Shown: piece after piece, positions 22,417 through 35,539 of the stretch | Layout: every line of letters begins with the position of its first letter | How positions within the stretch are numbered: the first letter of the stretch is position 1 | NCBI RefSeq assembly: GCF_000182925.2 | Contig: NC_026502.1 | Coordinates: forward strand, 1-64,000 | Length of the DNA: 64,000 bases | DNA from: Neurospora crassa OR74A | Taxonomy: Eukaryota > Ascomycota > Sordariomycetes > Sordariales > Sordariaceae | Reading direction: 5' to 3' | The notes under the pieces: generated by a model | Database searches by the model: none | What the model was told of the DNA's origin: nothing | What the model saw: the letters and a program-made list of their open reading frames with translations, nothing else | Made by a program: the position numbers and the translations under genes

Positions 22417-25400
22417 TCACAGAGCAGTCATGACCGAGCGTGATGGACCGGCGACGGGTCGCACGTGCCATGCTATCCTCTCATCTCTTCTGCCTGGCAT
22501 GGTTCGACTCGGCTCGACTGTGCTATGGCTTGGCACGGCGGTGACGTCGTGTGATGCTCCCGTCCGGCCCATTGTAGGGGTCCTCAGCCCTACGGCCAGC
22601 TGCGCAGTGCGTTCAATGCGGGACCAGAGCCGCGGATATTCGGAGCTATCGAGGGAGTTTCTGGACAAGGGAACAGTCGTTCGGGAAATGACTGGCGAGA
22701 ACTGGGTGTCCACCAGGAGTGTGGCTCATTCCTTGCACGTTGGGTCAACTGTCAAGGGTGGGAGCGAGCAAGAAGCGGTTCACTGCCACAACCGAGCGCG
22801 TGGTACGACGTATCGTGACCGAGAAAAGGTGTAGGGTTGTTCTGGTCTCGACAAAGAAGTCAGTACCCTCCTACAATTCAGGTTGGGATTGAGTTTCCGT
22901 GCCGTGCCGCGCCGCGAGTTCGGGGGGCGGAGCAACAAGAACGGGCCAGGAAGGGAATAGTAACATAGCGGTGCGGCGGGGCATTCCGGGACCGTTTGAC
23001 TGAACCGCGCATTTCAGTGGAGACAGTGCCTTCGGTGTCGCCGTCATTTTCCTGCTCGGTGACTCTTCTCCGGACGGCATTGGTGATTGTATATCTTCTA
23101 CCTAGAGGTAGTAGTCATTTGTCGCGAATTGGCTTCTTGGATTGGACGAAAAAAAGCGATGGCGGGGAACAACGGGTCGGGTGGCCTTGGGTCATCAACC
23201 TCCTGGTACATACAGGTAAGCGCGTTTCCGTCATCTCTTAGGTGCCGGTATGGGGGCTGTGACGAAGCGAGTCGAGCTGTTATCCTTGCCATGTAACCCT
23301 CAACACTAACACTAACAGACAAGACAACATTGCCGTATGTACTGCGCAGCACCACCACCGCGGTGGGGATGGTTGTCCGATACTGTCCGGTCGGGAGGGA
23401 ATTGAGCTTGGTTCCCGCAAAATGAGCGTTGGCCGTGGAATTTTGAACCGTGTGTCTGGTGGAGGGATGATTCCCCTCGGATTTTGGGTGATTCGGTAAG
23501 CCGACGACAATCTCGTGATGCGTGTTCAAAGTGCAACTGCGGCATGGCGTTAGCGGTTAACCGCTGTTAGTCCCGGGCTCAATTAGTGGATTCGTACCTA
23601 CACCGGGGCCCGTGGGCAGGTACCGGCTCCCGTTTTCGACCCCGGCCCTTATTCATCTGAATGCCCCCTTATGGCACGCCGGATGATTCAGACCACATCC
23701 CGGACACTTTGAAGCGGTGCGGTATAAGCTGGGTGTGGTGAGGTAAGGAAGGCGGACAGGTGTCAGCTCCGTTGCTGCTCCAGCATGGATGGTACTGCTC
23801 CCGGCAACAGGCACGGTGGAAACATTGTGCCGGTCCGAAATGAGAGCAATGAGCCTCCTCCAACTCGATGAAGGTCGTGCTCAAAAGTGGAAGTTTACGA
23901 GTTGGGGGCCGTGACTCGAAAGCAGGTAGCGCGACAGATTTGGAGCGGGCTAGGTATTCAAGGCATCCAAGGCTTCCCTTCCTGTGTGTTAAACGGAAGC
24001 CTAGATCTACCGCGCAATTGTGGAATTTTTAGTGTGGAAAAGCCTGGGCTTCCACTTGAAGCTGGTGGACCAGACTGCTGGTAAGGACGGGAATCCCAGA
24101 TATTCGGACCTGGCTCCGGGGGCGTGGACCGTCACGTCAACAGGGGTGACCGCCCCCGGGCTCTGCAGAACTCGATCACGTCCTGAAAGACATTACATAT
24201 GTACAGCTAAGTATGGTTGATCAACAAAAAGGTACGGTGCGACGTCTCGTCACACTCTGGAAAGACGGTTACCACGTGCGCGTGGGCGTACGTGCACCTA
24301 CGCTCCGATCTTAGGCTTCAACATTCGAGTTGATTGTGTGGCTGGATGCGGATAATGTGGGTTCAAAATGTTTTTGCCTAGTCGTAGGTGGTACTACGCG
24401 TCTGAGTTGAACTCGAATACATTATGTTGTCCAGGCAGCAAAAAACAAAGTTGTAACGAAGGCCCTCAGTATCCAAATTGAAGCCATCAACAGCCGGCAC
24501 CGAGCCTCTATCGCCGTTGCCACCCGGCGGTTAGCATACATACTTACCACCTAACTACCTAACACCAAGCGCACTCCTTTGTTGCGATCTTCAAATGTTT
24601 GCCCACACTGTCGATGATGCTTGAGCCGCTCCAGCCTCCCGTCGCTTTACCCCGTCATTGCCCATCGCTATCGTGGTGAGAACCAAAGAATGAAAACGAA
24701 AACATGACCTAAGCCGACCCCACGCCAAGTCAGCCCCTCCGCCGGTTGGTATTTCCTGCAGTGTCATGGGATCCCCGTGACTGGTGGCGACGGCCTTTAA
24801 CCCCAACCAGCAGGTACAGACCCAATTCGAAACCACTCAACGCAGACCGCAGTGTACAGAGCACTACATATTGATTCTTCGGACATCTCTGATTGAAGCT
24901 TGCCTCATTTGATTCATTTTTACTCATGTCAGAATCAGGTGCGCACTTTGCCGAAGAGTGCCGATAGCACCTGTGTTTCGTTTATCCAATTGTGTGGCAC
25001 ATACCTGGTAAGCGGGGCATGGTGCAGCAGTTCGTACCTACCCGGGCACCTCTAGACTAGTACTGACCTACCGCTGCATGTCGGCAAGCAAGGGCCCGAC
25101 CATAGCGATGGATTCCAGCCCCGGCCCCGGCTTTATTCTTACTTTTTCGGCATTAACCGACCCGGCCAGCAGACTGATCAGAGAGTGACTCTTCCATCAT
25201 TCCTACCTATCTACCTCCTACCTACCTACCTGCTTGCTGTTTTCTAGAAGGTTAATACCCATGCCTTCTCGACCTACACCGAGACCCGACCTCCCCGTCG
25301 CACCATAGTACCTACCTATTTTATACGCAGGTGCGCAATGACATCGATCAAGCAGCTACCTTACGGGCAGTGTTTACCCCTCAGAAACCGGGGCCTCTAG

Positions 25401-26953
25401 GCACCAATCAATCCAGAGAGCATGGGGACAGTTTGAACCACAAGGCATCCATCTGACTCAGTCCGTCGCAACTGAACTCTCAATTTTGCCTTCGACATCG
25501 AAACGGTGAAGCCTTCACAGGGTTTCTATCGAGGGCAATTGGGTGGGGTCCTGTCATGTCAATATTGTCCGTCAGCAATCGGCATAGTAGTCGGGCAGGG
25601 ACGCTGTCAGTCATAAAGTGCTGGTAAGTGATTGGTTACAACGTCCAATTGACTGCTAACCAGGGGCACCAATCATCTCCCTCGCCCGGAATGTCATCCA
25701 TTCATAGATCTGAGATCGGAGGGCGACCCAGCGGTTAAGTCGTGCAATGTGGTTCAGCCCTATGGCTCACACAAGACACCTTCCGCTACTCAGAAGGTTC
25801 AATCCCGTGCGTCTGGTTCCCGCTCGGGCCGAAGCTAAAACCCATCATTGGAAATTAGCAAGTCGGTGGACGAGCGCTGGGAGCAGGCCAACGAACAGAC
25901 CTGGGTCCGGAATCACGCCCAAACCATCAGTTTCACTGTGCTCCATAGCGCCAAAGCATCGCCATTACCAGAACCGCAAGCTTGAAACGCGCGGTGAGTT
26001 CGGTTTATGTACTTGGGCTAAGACCCAATATACCTACCTAGGAAGTTTGATCGCAAAGAAAACATCTTATGGACAAGGGACCCCGAACGCTGGACTGTGG
26101 CTGATTCCGCTATCCGTGACATAGTGCCACATGAAGAACAAAGATACCACGAACCGGCTTCCCTTGACCGGTACCTGTACCGTCGCTTGACATCTCGTCA
26201 TACGCAGTTGCAAAGAGCTATTGTGGCAGTGAGCGAGCATGATAAACCAGGAGGAGGCGGGTGTGGAGCTACAACCACCCAAGCCTTGCTCCTCCTGGAG
26301 ACGCTAACAACCAGATCTCCATGCCACCATTGTTTTATTTTACCAGTTTTCAGCCTAACATAGCTACCCTAGGTACCTCTTACATCCTTGTGAACGCCAA
26401 TTGCCATCGATTGAGTTACTCTACGTTGATCCACCTATTTTTCTTCCTTCGTGAGAGCTCACGTCCAGATTGGGAAGCTGCCCTAGAAACACGGCGCTTT
26501 CAGGAACAAACCAGGATAGCCGTCTCTTTAAACCCCTGGGCCCCTGAGCACAGTCCGGTGCACGCCGCAGGACCGCAAGGCGCATCATCAAGGGCAACAA
26601 CTCGGTCACATTTTGTACCAATCGGATGTTGATTGGTGTTATTCCTGGGCTGGCCGAGTCCATGTATGCTGTCTAGTGTCAGCCAGGCTATGGCAAGTGC
26701 CTTATATACATGGCATCCCTTTCTCATGGAAGTCAGTGTCATGCTTAGTCGACCTGTCTACTTACGCTTTGTTTCCACTGTCATCCTAGTCATCCTTTGC
26801 GTATTAGATCTTCTCCTGAGGTTGTCATCAGTTTTCCCTTCCACCGCTTACCAATTTCTTATTATCCACTTTGACCATCACCATCCTCGTCGACCTCGTT
26901 ATTTACCGGTTACACCTAACCACACGCATGCCATCATCCCATACACAATCACC
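22417..26953. other. 4.5-kb gene-poor stretch
   Basis: Normal base composition without RIP. Many short open frames but none with codon structure, motif or intron pattern I would defend. Copies of the TACCTA/AGGTA motif cluster at about 25.02-25.33 kb and 26.03 kb. A B-box-like GGTTCAATCCC at 25796-25806 does not fold into a tRNA. Confidence 0.5.
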
Positions 26954-27819
26954 ATGTACAGAACCAATCACCCAAAGTGGAAGCTCACCCACATTCTCTG
27001 TATCCTTGGCCACCTCGGACTGATAATAGCCGGCGTCGTGGCCTTCATCCACAACCTGGAGAGCGAGGCCGACAATTTCGATTCCGTATCACCGCAACCA
27101 ACGTCAATAGTTATGAACATGTCGGATGACCAGACGGTCATTAATGCTGATACCAAGTCATGTACCATTGTACTGGTACAGGGCTTGGGCAATGGTGTTG
27201 ATGGAAAGAGTGGAAGTGGGCATAGCAATTTTGGGATTATTGTCAATGAGCTGTTACCGGTCGCTTCGGTCATTGTGGTAAGTCATTTCTTCTTTCGTCT
27301 TGGTATAGGAGCAGAAGCGTCAACACGGTCAGTTTCACTTCTTCACCATCATGACCGTCTCATGGCAGCACTACACCAATCTCTCCTCCCTTTCCTTGAT
27401 TGCATCAAAGAAATGCAGAATACATTGCACCCGCCGATTAAAGCACACCACAATATACTGGCTCCTACTTAGCTCCTCCACATTTCCGGCAAATTAATGC
27501 GGTATTGCGTCAATGATCTGCTAACAAACATTACCAGGGAACAATAGGTCTGCTTCTCAACATTGGAATTTTTGCCGCTCTGCTCGCCGTCGAGAGCACC
27601 TCTGCCAAGGTCAATCTCACAGAAGGCGAGCAGCACTGGCGTAAGAAGATCGTAACAGTCTCCTGTTGCGTGTTTAATTTGCTCCTTGCTGGTGCAGGGA
27701 TAGGGTTAGCGGGAGCCATGGGAATCAGGTTATCTGGTGTTGGCGGTAGGCACTCGGGCATGAGTGAAAGTGAAAGGAGTCTGATTGCTCCTTTGGTCTT
27801 GGGTGCCGTGCAAGCGTGA
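26954..27819 (+). CDS. Putative integral membrane protein, 201 aa
   Basis: Exons 26954-27277 and 27538-27819 (intron 260 nt, branch CTAAC, phase 0). Hydrophobic segments lie at about 12-33 (ILCILGHLGLIIAGVVAF), 94-125 (spanning the exon join), 142-168 (VSCCVFNLLLAGAGIGLAGA) and weakly at the C-terminus, giving a four-helix topology with a 60-residue loop after the first helix. The frame is open upstream to 26633, so a longer N-terminus with another hydrophobic stretch is possible; ATG 26954 is chosen because the hydrophilic start leads directly into the first helix. The last codon overlaps a GTGAGT, so a further 3' exon cannot be excluded. Family not recognised. Confidence 0.65.
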
Positions 27820-30426
27820 GTCTTTTCTCCCTATTCTTCTGTCTCCTTTCCTGCCCGGAGCCTACGAAGGGCCTGAGTGAGATGTCTGGCAACTAGGGCA
27901 TCCACAATCTACCTAGACGCGTTCCCACGAGAGCGAGTGCTGCTCAAAATTGCCAATGTGCGTGGTGGCTGACTGATCATCATCCTTCACTGCAAGCCCA
28001 ATGGTAGCTTGAGAGAAAGCATCATCTTGAAAGTGACTGGCAGTTGGATGGCTGGGTGAGTGGGTGAGGATTGGTGGACGGAAGGCTGGTTCATCAGTCA
28101 TCACCGAACACACAGGGTCTAAGCCACCTTCAAGGTCATACCCGCTCATACGCTACCTATCTTGAGTCTTGTCACAACCCACCTCGGCTCTTGCATACCT
28201 TACCTGATTGACATTATGGCGGTCTTATGAGGCATTTATCACCGTCTTGTCCAGTTTCTGCCATTTTCTGTTGCCTTCATCACTTTTCCCCACTGCATTT
28301 TTCACTGCATGCGAACAATATGAAGGAATTGGTTGGCTAATTTACCTATCGCTCACAGGCCACTCTGCGTAATAACGGCACTGTTTGACTTTATCAAAAA
28401 TCATCGAGAAGGACAAGATCTCATCGACTAGGTAGTTGGGTTACCTGTGAGCAAAAGGAGTCCATGGTGTGGGGTGCAGACTGGATGTAAAAGGGCGCTG
28501 TCTATGGTTGCATATGGGTTCAATTTGTTATGATGATTTCACGGAGTTGGGCGGCATACCTCTACTTATTGATTTGGTTCTTGGGAGGCCTCACTTGAAG
28601 ATTTGGAGCTGGCGGTATCGGCGCTTTGAAGACATGGAGTAAAGGGTTAATGTGGAGGTCATCACAAAACAAGGTGGGAAGCCGTCAGCATCCGCGTGTG
28701 ACAGAAATGACACTACTGCAAAGTTCTTCTCATCCATGTCTCCCTCCTGTCGGCCACCTTCGTGTCACATCGTGAATCCCCGCCTTTTTTTTTCTTTCTT
28801 TTTTTCCATCCTTTTTTTTTTTTCATTGTCTCTAGCCAGTCCTTGCCATTGGATGTTTCCTGGTGGCTTTTATCGTATCTTGTCCTCGATTTTCACGCAC
28901 TTCGCGATCCCTGGCTCTGGCATCTTGGTCATACCGCCCTGACTGTCCCTGCAGGCCTTTATTTCCACGCACAGCACCTACGAAGGAAAACATTTTCTCT
29001 GCGAGATGGTGTACCGAACATCTGGAGCAGGAACCGTGCATATAGGTATACATGTACTTCAAGGGACAGATGCAGGTCGCCGCAAGGTTATATTGTCAGG
29101 ATCTCCGAACAAGACATCATGTTGAGAATAGCTCTAATCGACATGTTCAATTGTGCGCAACAACATGATAATAGACGAACGGATTGTGACATATGTGTCC
29201 GCTGTGGACGATGATCCGAGTTGGGGTTGGACACGTACTCGGAGTTTCAATAGGTAGGTAGGTACCTAGTTAGAGCCTGGCCTAGCAGTTGACCGTCAAG
29301 GTCGGCATGGACATGTACAACTCACATCAAGCCTCCATCAAACCGCAAACGATCGAGGTACACTTGTCAAACTGTATGATGATGGCTGAAACAAGAGCAG
29401 CTGTCTCCAGCCGACAGGTGATCGTGGTGGCGTTTAAAGGGCACCACGCCAGCCAGGGGTTGATATCGTGGCCCCCGGAGTCAGCCCTCTCGGGCGTTGG
29501 CATTCTCTGCATCACAGCGTGGGAGGACACTAGCTGATCTCGGCATATGCAAGGTTCTTTTCAGATTGGGAGATGCTGTGCCACGCGCGCGGTTTCTCTT
29601 TTGTGTCGTGATGGTGTTCTGGCTTCGTACAAAAAGCTAATCACCTCTTGTGTCGGCAGCTGAAATTTGCTCCTTTGCCGGCTGCAATATGGTTGAGATG
29701 CGGTGCTAGCTGGTCGTCGTCGGTCCCTTGGTCGAACAACGAGGTGAGGTTGCATTGCGACGGTGTGATCGGCCCCCAAACGTCGTGCTCAGCAGAAAAG
29801 TGTTCCGTCGGAGGGTCATTGATTCACCGATCGTCAGGCGATGGCGATGCTAGGCAGTGCCATTGTGCGGTGTTCTGGAATTCAAGTCAGTATTTACCTC
29901 AAGGCTAGAATGGTCGAGGCAATAAACAGACGGGGCGTGGTCGATACCGGCAGCCTCAGTGCCATTGTCCTCGGGAGGTGGCATTCTGGCAATGGAGGAC
30001 TTTTGCCAGGTGCTATTTGGAAGAATTTCTAGGTGTAGTCCGGGTGGTAGCGGGGGGGTTACATGGGCGGCCGTGTTTGGGCAACAGTCCCCACCGCCAT
30101 TTGGCGGATGGCGACCAATGCCTGACGACCAAGGGAATAATGGGTTAGGTAGGGGCGGCTGCCCACTGGCGTCATGCGCGGTTCACGGCTTTCTGCACTG
30201 AACGCAGCGGCACTAAAAAAAGTGAGGTTCTTGCATCCCGTCTCCCCTTGGGGCGTGCCGGCGCTCCGCATTTTCCATTCCATCTTTCAGTTCGTTCAGT
30301 TTCGTGCCCAACCACCCCCCCTTCGGCCACCGGATTCTCTCTCAGTTTGTTCCATCATTTGCTGCTTCCTGTCCTAGCTCGCTTTTCTCTTCTTACAAAG
30401 CGCTCGGATTTCAAGGATAGGCCCTG
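27820..30426. other. 2.6-kb intergenic stretch
   Basis: No gene supported. Contains T-rich tracts at about 28785-28825 and a TACCTAG motif group at about 29250-29275. The last few hundred bases are pyrimidine-rich and are probably the 5' leader of the Clr5 gene. Confidence 0.5.
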
Positions 30427-32983
30427 ATGGTGACCATGACCCGTGCAGATGCTCCCGCCGTCCCGGGCCTTCAATCACATCCACTGGCACCTCCACAACA
30501 ACACGCACTTCAACCGCAACCCGTCTCTCTCTCATCGGCGTCAGCACGACCCTTATCATCCACATTTTCGCAGCGACTTCCTCCTTTGGCCATGTCAATA
30601 GGAACAGCGCCGGTGCCTGGCGCTCCTCACTTGCAAAGACCTCCAGGGCTGGGACAGCAACAGTCCAGTACGCGCACGCTCCAGGGCCCGTCCGCGCAGG
30701 ATTGGGCCCGCCATCGAGATATCATCGTCGACCTCTACAGACAGTATCCCCTCAAGAAAGTAAGCGATATAATGAGGAGTCAATACAACTTCTCGGCAAG
30801 GTATTTTGGCGTCCCTTCAGTCCGTCGTTATCAGCTCAATCAAACAACCGATGGCGTCTTCGTTACCATGTTCTTGTCCCCGTCTCAGCATGGACACAAC
30901 ATCTGCACCCCGTCAGAGACACCCTGTCCTGTCCCATCACTGCACTCACCCATCGAGTCGCAGCTTTCATCAGATGGGAGCTAGCCGCATGTGCTGGCTC
31001 CACGCCCTGTTGACCACAGCACCGAGATCCAGCTCATCTCTGTCACGTCTCCGTTCCCTTATGCCCGTTCCCTTATGCCATTGCTGGCATTCATGTCTAT
31101 CTGATCACGTCCTCTTCAACTATAATAATGGCCACTTCCATGTCAAATCATGTTTCCCATGACCTCTCCTTGTCATCATCATACCTTTCATACCCTCTAT
31201 CTTTTATCTCACCCTACCTTCCCTTGTCACATCACGCCACCTCCAAAAAAACAAAACCAACATGACGCTGATCGAGATTCCCCTTGCTAACCTCACCCTG
31301 TCGGACACCAGCAAACGCATGTATGACAAGAGGTTCCGGGAATGGAATGTGTTTAAAAATGTCAACAGTGATGAAAAGGATAGGCATGTACGTCCTGGCC
31401 GATTCCATGGATCCACTTCGCCTCGGAGGCACGGCCATGCCTCACCGGCGGCACAACATGATATAAATAACCGGGACGGCGTGGGGGAAACACCACCGTA
31501 CACACAAACCTTGCTATCACCACATGAGAGACGGAGGCGTTCACAACGGTCGACGAGCCCCTGCACATCCCTGTCCATCACCATATCGAGTCCAAGTACC
31601 AAGTCCATAGGGACGTCACCAGCACCAGTACATCAGCGAGCCATGAGCCCACCAATTACCCGATCGGCCTTGAGCATAGCGGATCTTATCATTGAAACAG
31701 CCCCCCAGCCGAAGCAGAGATCCGAGTCTCCTGCCGAAACCATCGAAACGTGCTCGTCACCGGCTTTCTCTTCCTCGACACCTGGCGGTCAATCATGCGC
31801 TACACCTGCATCGAGCTGTGCTTGGTCTGAGGATCAGAACCGAGATAAGGACAAGCAATTAGTCCACACCAGGTTGCCCAACCCACAAAATCTTTCCAAC
31901 TTCAAGGCACAAATCCGCGCCCTTGCCGAGTCACCGCCGCCATTCATCGCCCCGGACTCCAGGACGCGGACACTGGACATCATCACTCTCAGCCTCCGTG
32001 ACTACTATGACTGGCAGATACGCAACGTACCAGACGGCATAACACCCGATGACTTCCTCGGACAGGGGACAGCCGATGTATCACAGCAGTACTGGTCTTC
32101 TATCAAGAATGCAATCTACCTCATCAAGCTCTCGGCCAGTTCAGCGCAGTCAGATGCCACTCAACGACCTGATCTCCGTGCATGGCCGGCCCTGTCCGAA
32201 GCTGGTCGGGACGCCGCAGCCGCCATGACCAGCCAACCTTTTGACTTCCTCCGCAACCTCTTCGCCACGCTGTCGCCAGCCAACGTCCGCGCCCGTCCTG
32301 AACTTCGGACCATCCTCCTGCAGTTCCTCGCCAGCGAAGCCAATAACAGCTTCTCACCCACACACCCCATCGCCCGCATCTGCACCGAGCTCAACAACGA
32401 CGAAGACTGCCAGGAAATCTCGCGCCGCGCTTTGCAGTGCATGGTGGACTTGTTCAGCCGCCTCGGCCAACGACGTTTTGTCTCCTTCAAACTCCTTGAC
32501 TCCCTGGCCACTCTCCTCCGTCGCAACGGCGAGTTCGATGCGGCAATGGTCATTGTCACGGAGCTCTTCAAAGCCTGCCGGCAAGAATTCGGGCCATACG
32601 CGGAACAGACACGTGCAGTTCAGAATGAGTTGGCGCACTTCTACATGGTTGTGGACGATGGTGATCAAGCATTACAGCACTGCATGGCTGTCATTCGCCG
32701 CCCGCCACCCGAGGGGCTAGCCAATGACCCGAAGATTGCTTTTCACCAAGACGGCATTGCAGCGCACACGATGGAGGACGTCGCGGAGATTCATGAGAAA
32801 CGGGGGGATCTGGATCAGGCGATTGTTTGGCTTGAGAGGGCAGCTGATGTCGCATTGAGGGTTTGGGGGCCGCAGGCGGTAGCGACGGGGCATATCATTG
32901 ACAAGCTCACAACGCTCAAGAAGGAGTATGCGAATAATATGTTGAAAAGTGCGAGGGACTGGGAGGCTATTATCGAGCGATAG
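30427..32983 (+). CDS. Clr5-domain protein with C-terminal TPR-like region, 681 aa
   Basis: Exons 30427-30800 and 31312-32983; the 511-nt intron splits a Ser codon. The join restores a Clr5 domain: DWARHRDIIVDLYRQYPLK, IMRSQYNFSAS, then KRMYDKRFREWNVFKN (about residues 97-142). Clr5 is named after the fission-yeast silencing factor and is common at the N-terminus of fungal proteins. It is preceded by a Pro/Gln-rich leader and followed by a Ser/Pro-rich linker (to about residue 330). A helical C-terminal half follows, whose last 150 residues look like tetratricopeptide repeats (GDQALQHCMAVIRR; EIHEKRGDLDQAIVWLERAADVA). Likely nuclear, role unknown. The intron is long for this window and contains open frames, so an alternative exon cannot be ruled out. 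Confidence 0.82.
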
Positions 32984-34890
32984 TATCTAGGTAGCTTTGG
33001 GGATGATTGATTGAACAATCGTTGTTATTCAACTCTTCTTCTGTAGAATGAGCGAATCCTGCAATACCTAGGTACGAGCTACTCTCAGCTCTGTTGACGC
33101 ATTCAAGAAAAGATAGAGGTAAGGTATTAGTGGAAGATGCAAGGCGTTGACAGGATCCACAAAAGGATTTAACGCAACAAGAAACATGTATCTATCTAGA
33201 GGTATGTACCTACCTCTAGGTACCTCTGGTCAGAAGAGGGGTCCTTCGGGATCCGGACCCGGTACTGGAAGCACCAATGACTGCAGCTGATACTTACAAC
33301 AGGCTTGGAGTGGATTGATGTAGCTTCACACAGACTCACAATAGAAGTAGGTTGGGATTGCAGGTACTCGTGCTGCACCCTCATCCAAGGGGACATGGCC
33401 ATGCGATCTCTCAGACAATTAAATGCTGACGAGGCCACGAAACAACGGGAACTCCAGTGCGGCGGGAGCCCGAAGCACCCGATGGTGGCCGAAAAACCGG
33501 GACAATTATGGCATGCCTCGACCAACCTCAGATAAGCTGGAAAGAGCAACCAGCAACCACATTCCGAATCCTACCAGGTAGGTACCTAGGTACCTAGAGG
33601 TAAGTACAGTAGCGCACCCCGACGGAAACCCAACAAAATTGCAATTCTGGAGCTTGATCAGTTCAAGTCCGTCGTGCAATCTTCATTGCATGTGTCCAAG
33701 AACCGCATCCGACGTTGCATCAGTCTCAAGCCTCAACACCGAGTCAGCATCAGCGAGACCATTGGTCTTTACGAAAGCCTGAGTATTTCAACCTTGCCTC
33801 CTCTGGCTTCTGTTTGTGCTTGGAAGATCGCATCATTCTGCGCATAGGCTAACAACTGAGGTACCTCTACGATCGAACAATGTCTGAACCTCGAAAAACC
33901 ACTGTGTCTCCTTCATCTCCCAAGGAAAGCTCTGTTCCAGCCCTGGCAACGAGTCTGATCAAACCCCATCCCCGCCCGGTCCATTGCGTGGCCCCGAAGC
34001 CTCCGTGTCCAAATCCGACGAAGTGCTCAAGTCCGCCGATGTCGCCGATAACCAAGACCAACATTCAAAGCAATGAAAAGGAAAGAAGAGCTGGGGATGG
34101 ACGAAGCGGGGATGACGGGGTCATACTGGCAACACTTATATAGAGGCGTGGCGTGATCGCTCAAGAGCATGGAGAGTTCCAAAAGAGGAAGCAGGCTCTG
34201 AACATCGAGTATGGTGGGATTTGTGATGAGCTTGAGGCTTTGGGACTGGCTGGTAATGTTGTTTGGAGGGAAGTCTCACTATAGGATTGTAGAGACGCTG
34301 GGGATGAACATGGTAGATGGTAGGTAATGATGGAACATGATCACTCCAAGACCACGACATTCAACAACGGCGGGAAGAAAATCAGAGCACTTGACTCTGG
34401 TTATAGCTACTACCTAGGTATGCAGGCCTTCTCCTAATACTTTTATCCCCCCACCTTCAATCATCCTGTTCTTTCCGACCTCTCCCTTGATCTTGCCCCT
34501 CTGTCTCTCTTTTTTTTTTTCTCTCTTTCGGGTATTAGTATGCCGGGATGAGTGGGGACTTTCAGAGACTTTCAAAAGAAACCTCATGACCGTACAGCTT
34601 ACTGCGAAGACTTGACCGTTGGCCGCCTCCATCCGGGAGGGCGATCCCTTAGTTACCATGAACAAGCTGCAGATCCTTCCGAAGCGTGAAGTAATAAATA
34701 CTCTGGCAGTCACGAAAGGGAATAGCCAAACCCTTGGGCTTACTATCCTTGAAACCCTGGTAGACGAAGGTGTCAGAGGTCAAAAAACTATTTGCATCAC
34801 TGAATGTTAGCCATTCATCCTTCTTAAGCACACAAATTTATTCTGTTTCCCTCAAAAGTTCCCAGCAAAAAGGAAGGAAAACAAAACAAC
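32984..34890. other. 1.9-kb intergenic stretch
   Basis: Several TACCTAGGTACCTAGAGGTA-type motif groups (about 33066, 33180-33230, 33577-33605, 33860, 34410). Otherwise only the decayed frame at 33880 is listed. Confidence 0.5.
33880..34255 (+). pseudogene. Possible decayed small gene
   Basis: Begins as an open frame (MSEPRKTTVSPSSPKESS...). The protein-like signal then passes between frames: a Ser/Pro/Asp-rich stretch (ASVSKSDEVLKSADVADNQD), then a Lys/Glu-rich one (MKRKEELGMDEAGMTGSYW), then QKRKQALNIEYGGICDELEA. No splice sites join these frames neatly. This looks like a host gene damaged by small indels. It could instead be chance, so support is weak. Confidence 0.3.
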
Positions 34891-35539
34891 TCACCCAACA
34901 GTGGTAAAGTCCGCCTGCTTCTGCGCATCCTTGGTGATGTTCCAGCTCAACATGTTGTTGTAGTTGATGAACAGGCATCCCTGGACCGAGCCCTCCCAGA
35001 CATGGAAGATGCCGTCGTCGTCGAAGCGGTCCATGAGGCAAAGGGAGTCATCCGGGGGGAGGTAGTTGAGGTCGTGGCAGTTCTTGTCGTCTTCGCAGAT
35101 CTGTTGTTGTTTGTGTTTTTGTCAGTACAACTGCTACCTTCAATGGCAAGTCACACCCGAAGGCTCCGGAGCTGCAAGAACCTGTCTGAGGAAAAAGAAC
35201 TAAAAGCGAACATACCACAACCAAGGAATCGGTTCCATGACCCCAGTTGGGTCTCTTCTGGCAGTTGAAGAAGTGAATAACCTCGTTGTTACCGCCCGTC
35301 CATTTGGGCGGCTCCTTTCTCGCGTTCAAGGCCAAACCCTCGTCCTCACGCTTGTTAAACGGACCGTAGCGGGTGTATGCAGCTAAAGCGTCTTCCGGGC
35401 TGAGAGGGACATTGGGGCTGGTGCTGACGGGATCAGCGATAGCCGGGCTGGGAGCGGCCAGGACGAAAGCGGTCGGGTTGAGAAGGCTGACGACGAGGGT
35501 ACCGCTGACGACAAGGGACTTTAGGACTGAGGTAAACAT
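34891..35539 (-). CDS. Small secreted protein, 177 aa
   Basis: Exons 35539-35216 and 35100-34891 (intron 115 nt, phase 0). A clear signal peptide (MFTSVLKSLVVSGTLVVSLL, cleaved near LAAPS) is followed by a Pro/Ser/Ala-rich propeptide-like stretch with a Lys-Arg at about 62. The mature part is mildly acidic with five cysteines (FFNCQKRPNW; ICEDDKNC; SLCLMDRFDDDG; VQGCLFINYN). A GTGAGT overlaps the stop, so a tiny further exon is possible. Not recognisably related to the two secreted paralogues at 39-41 kb. Function unknown. Confidence 0.7.

Noticed and set aside
25720-25830. tRNA-like segment with GGTTCAATCCC (B-box) and an A-box-like AGCGGTTAAG
   Set aside because: The T-stem does not pair and no acceptor stem closes; at best a chance match or a long-dead relic.
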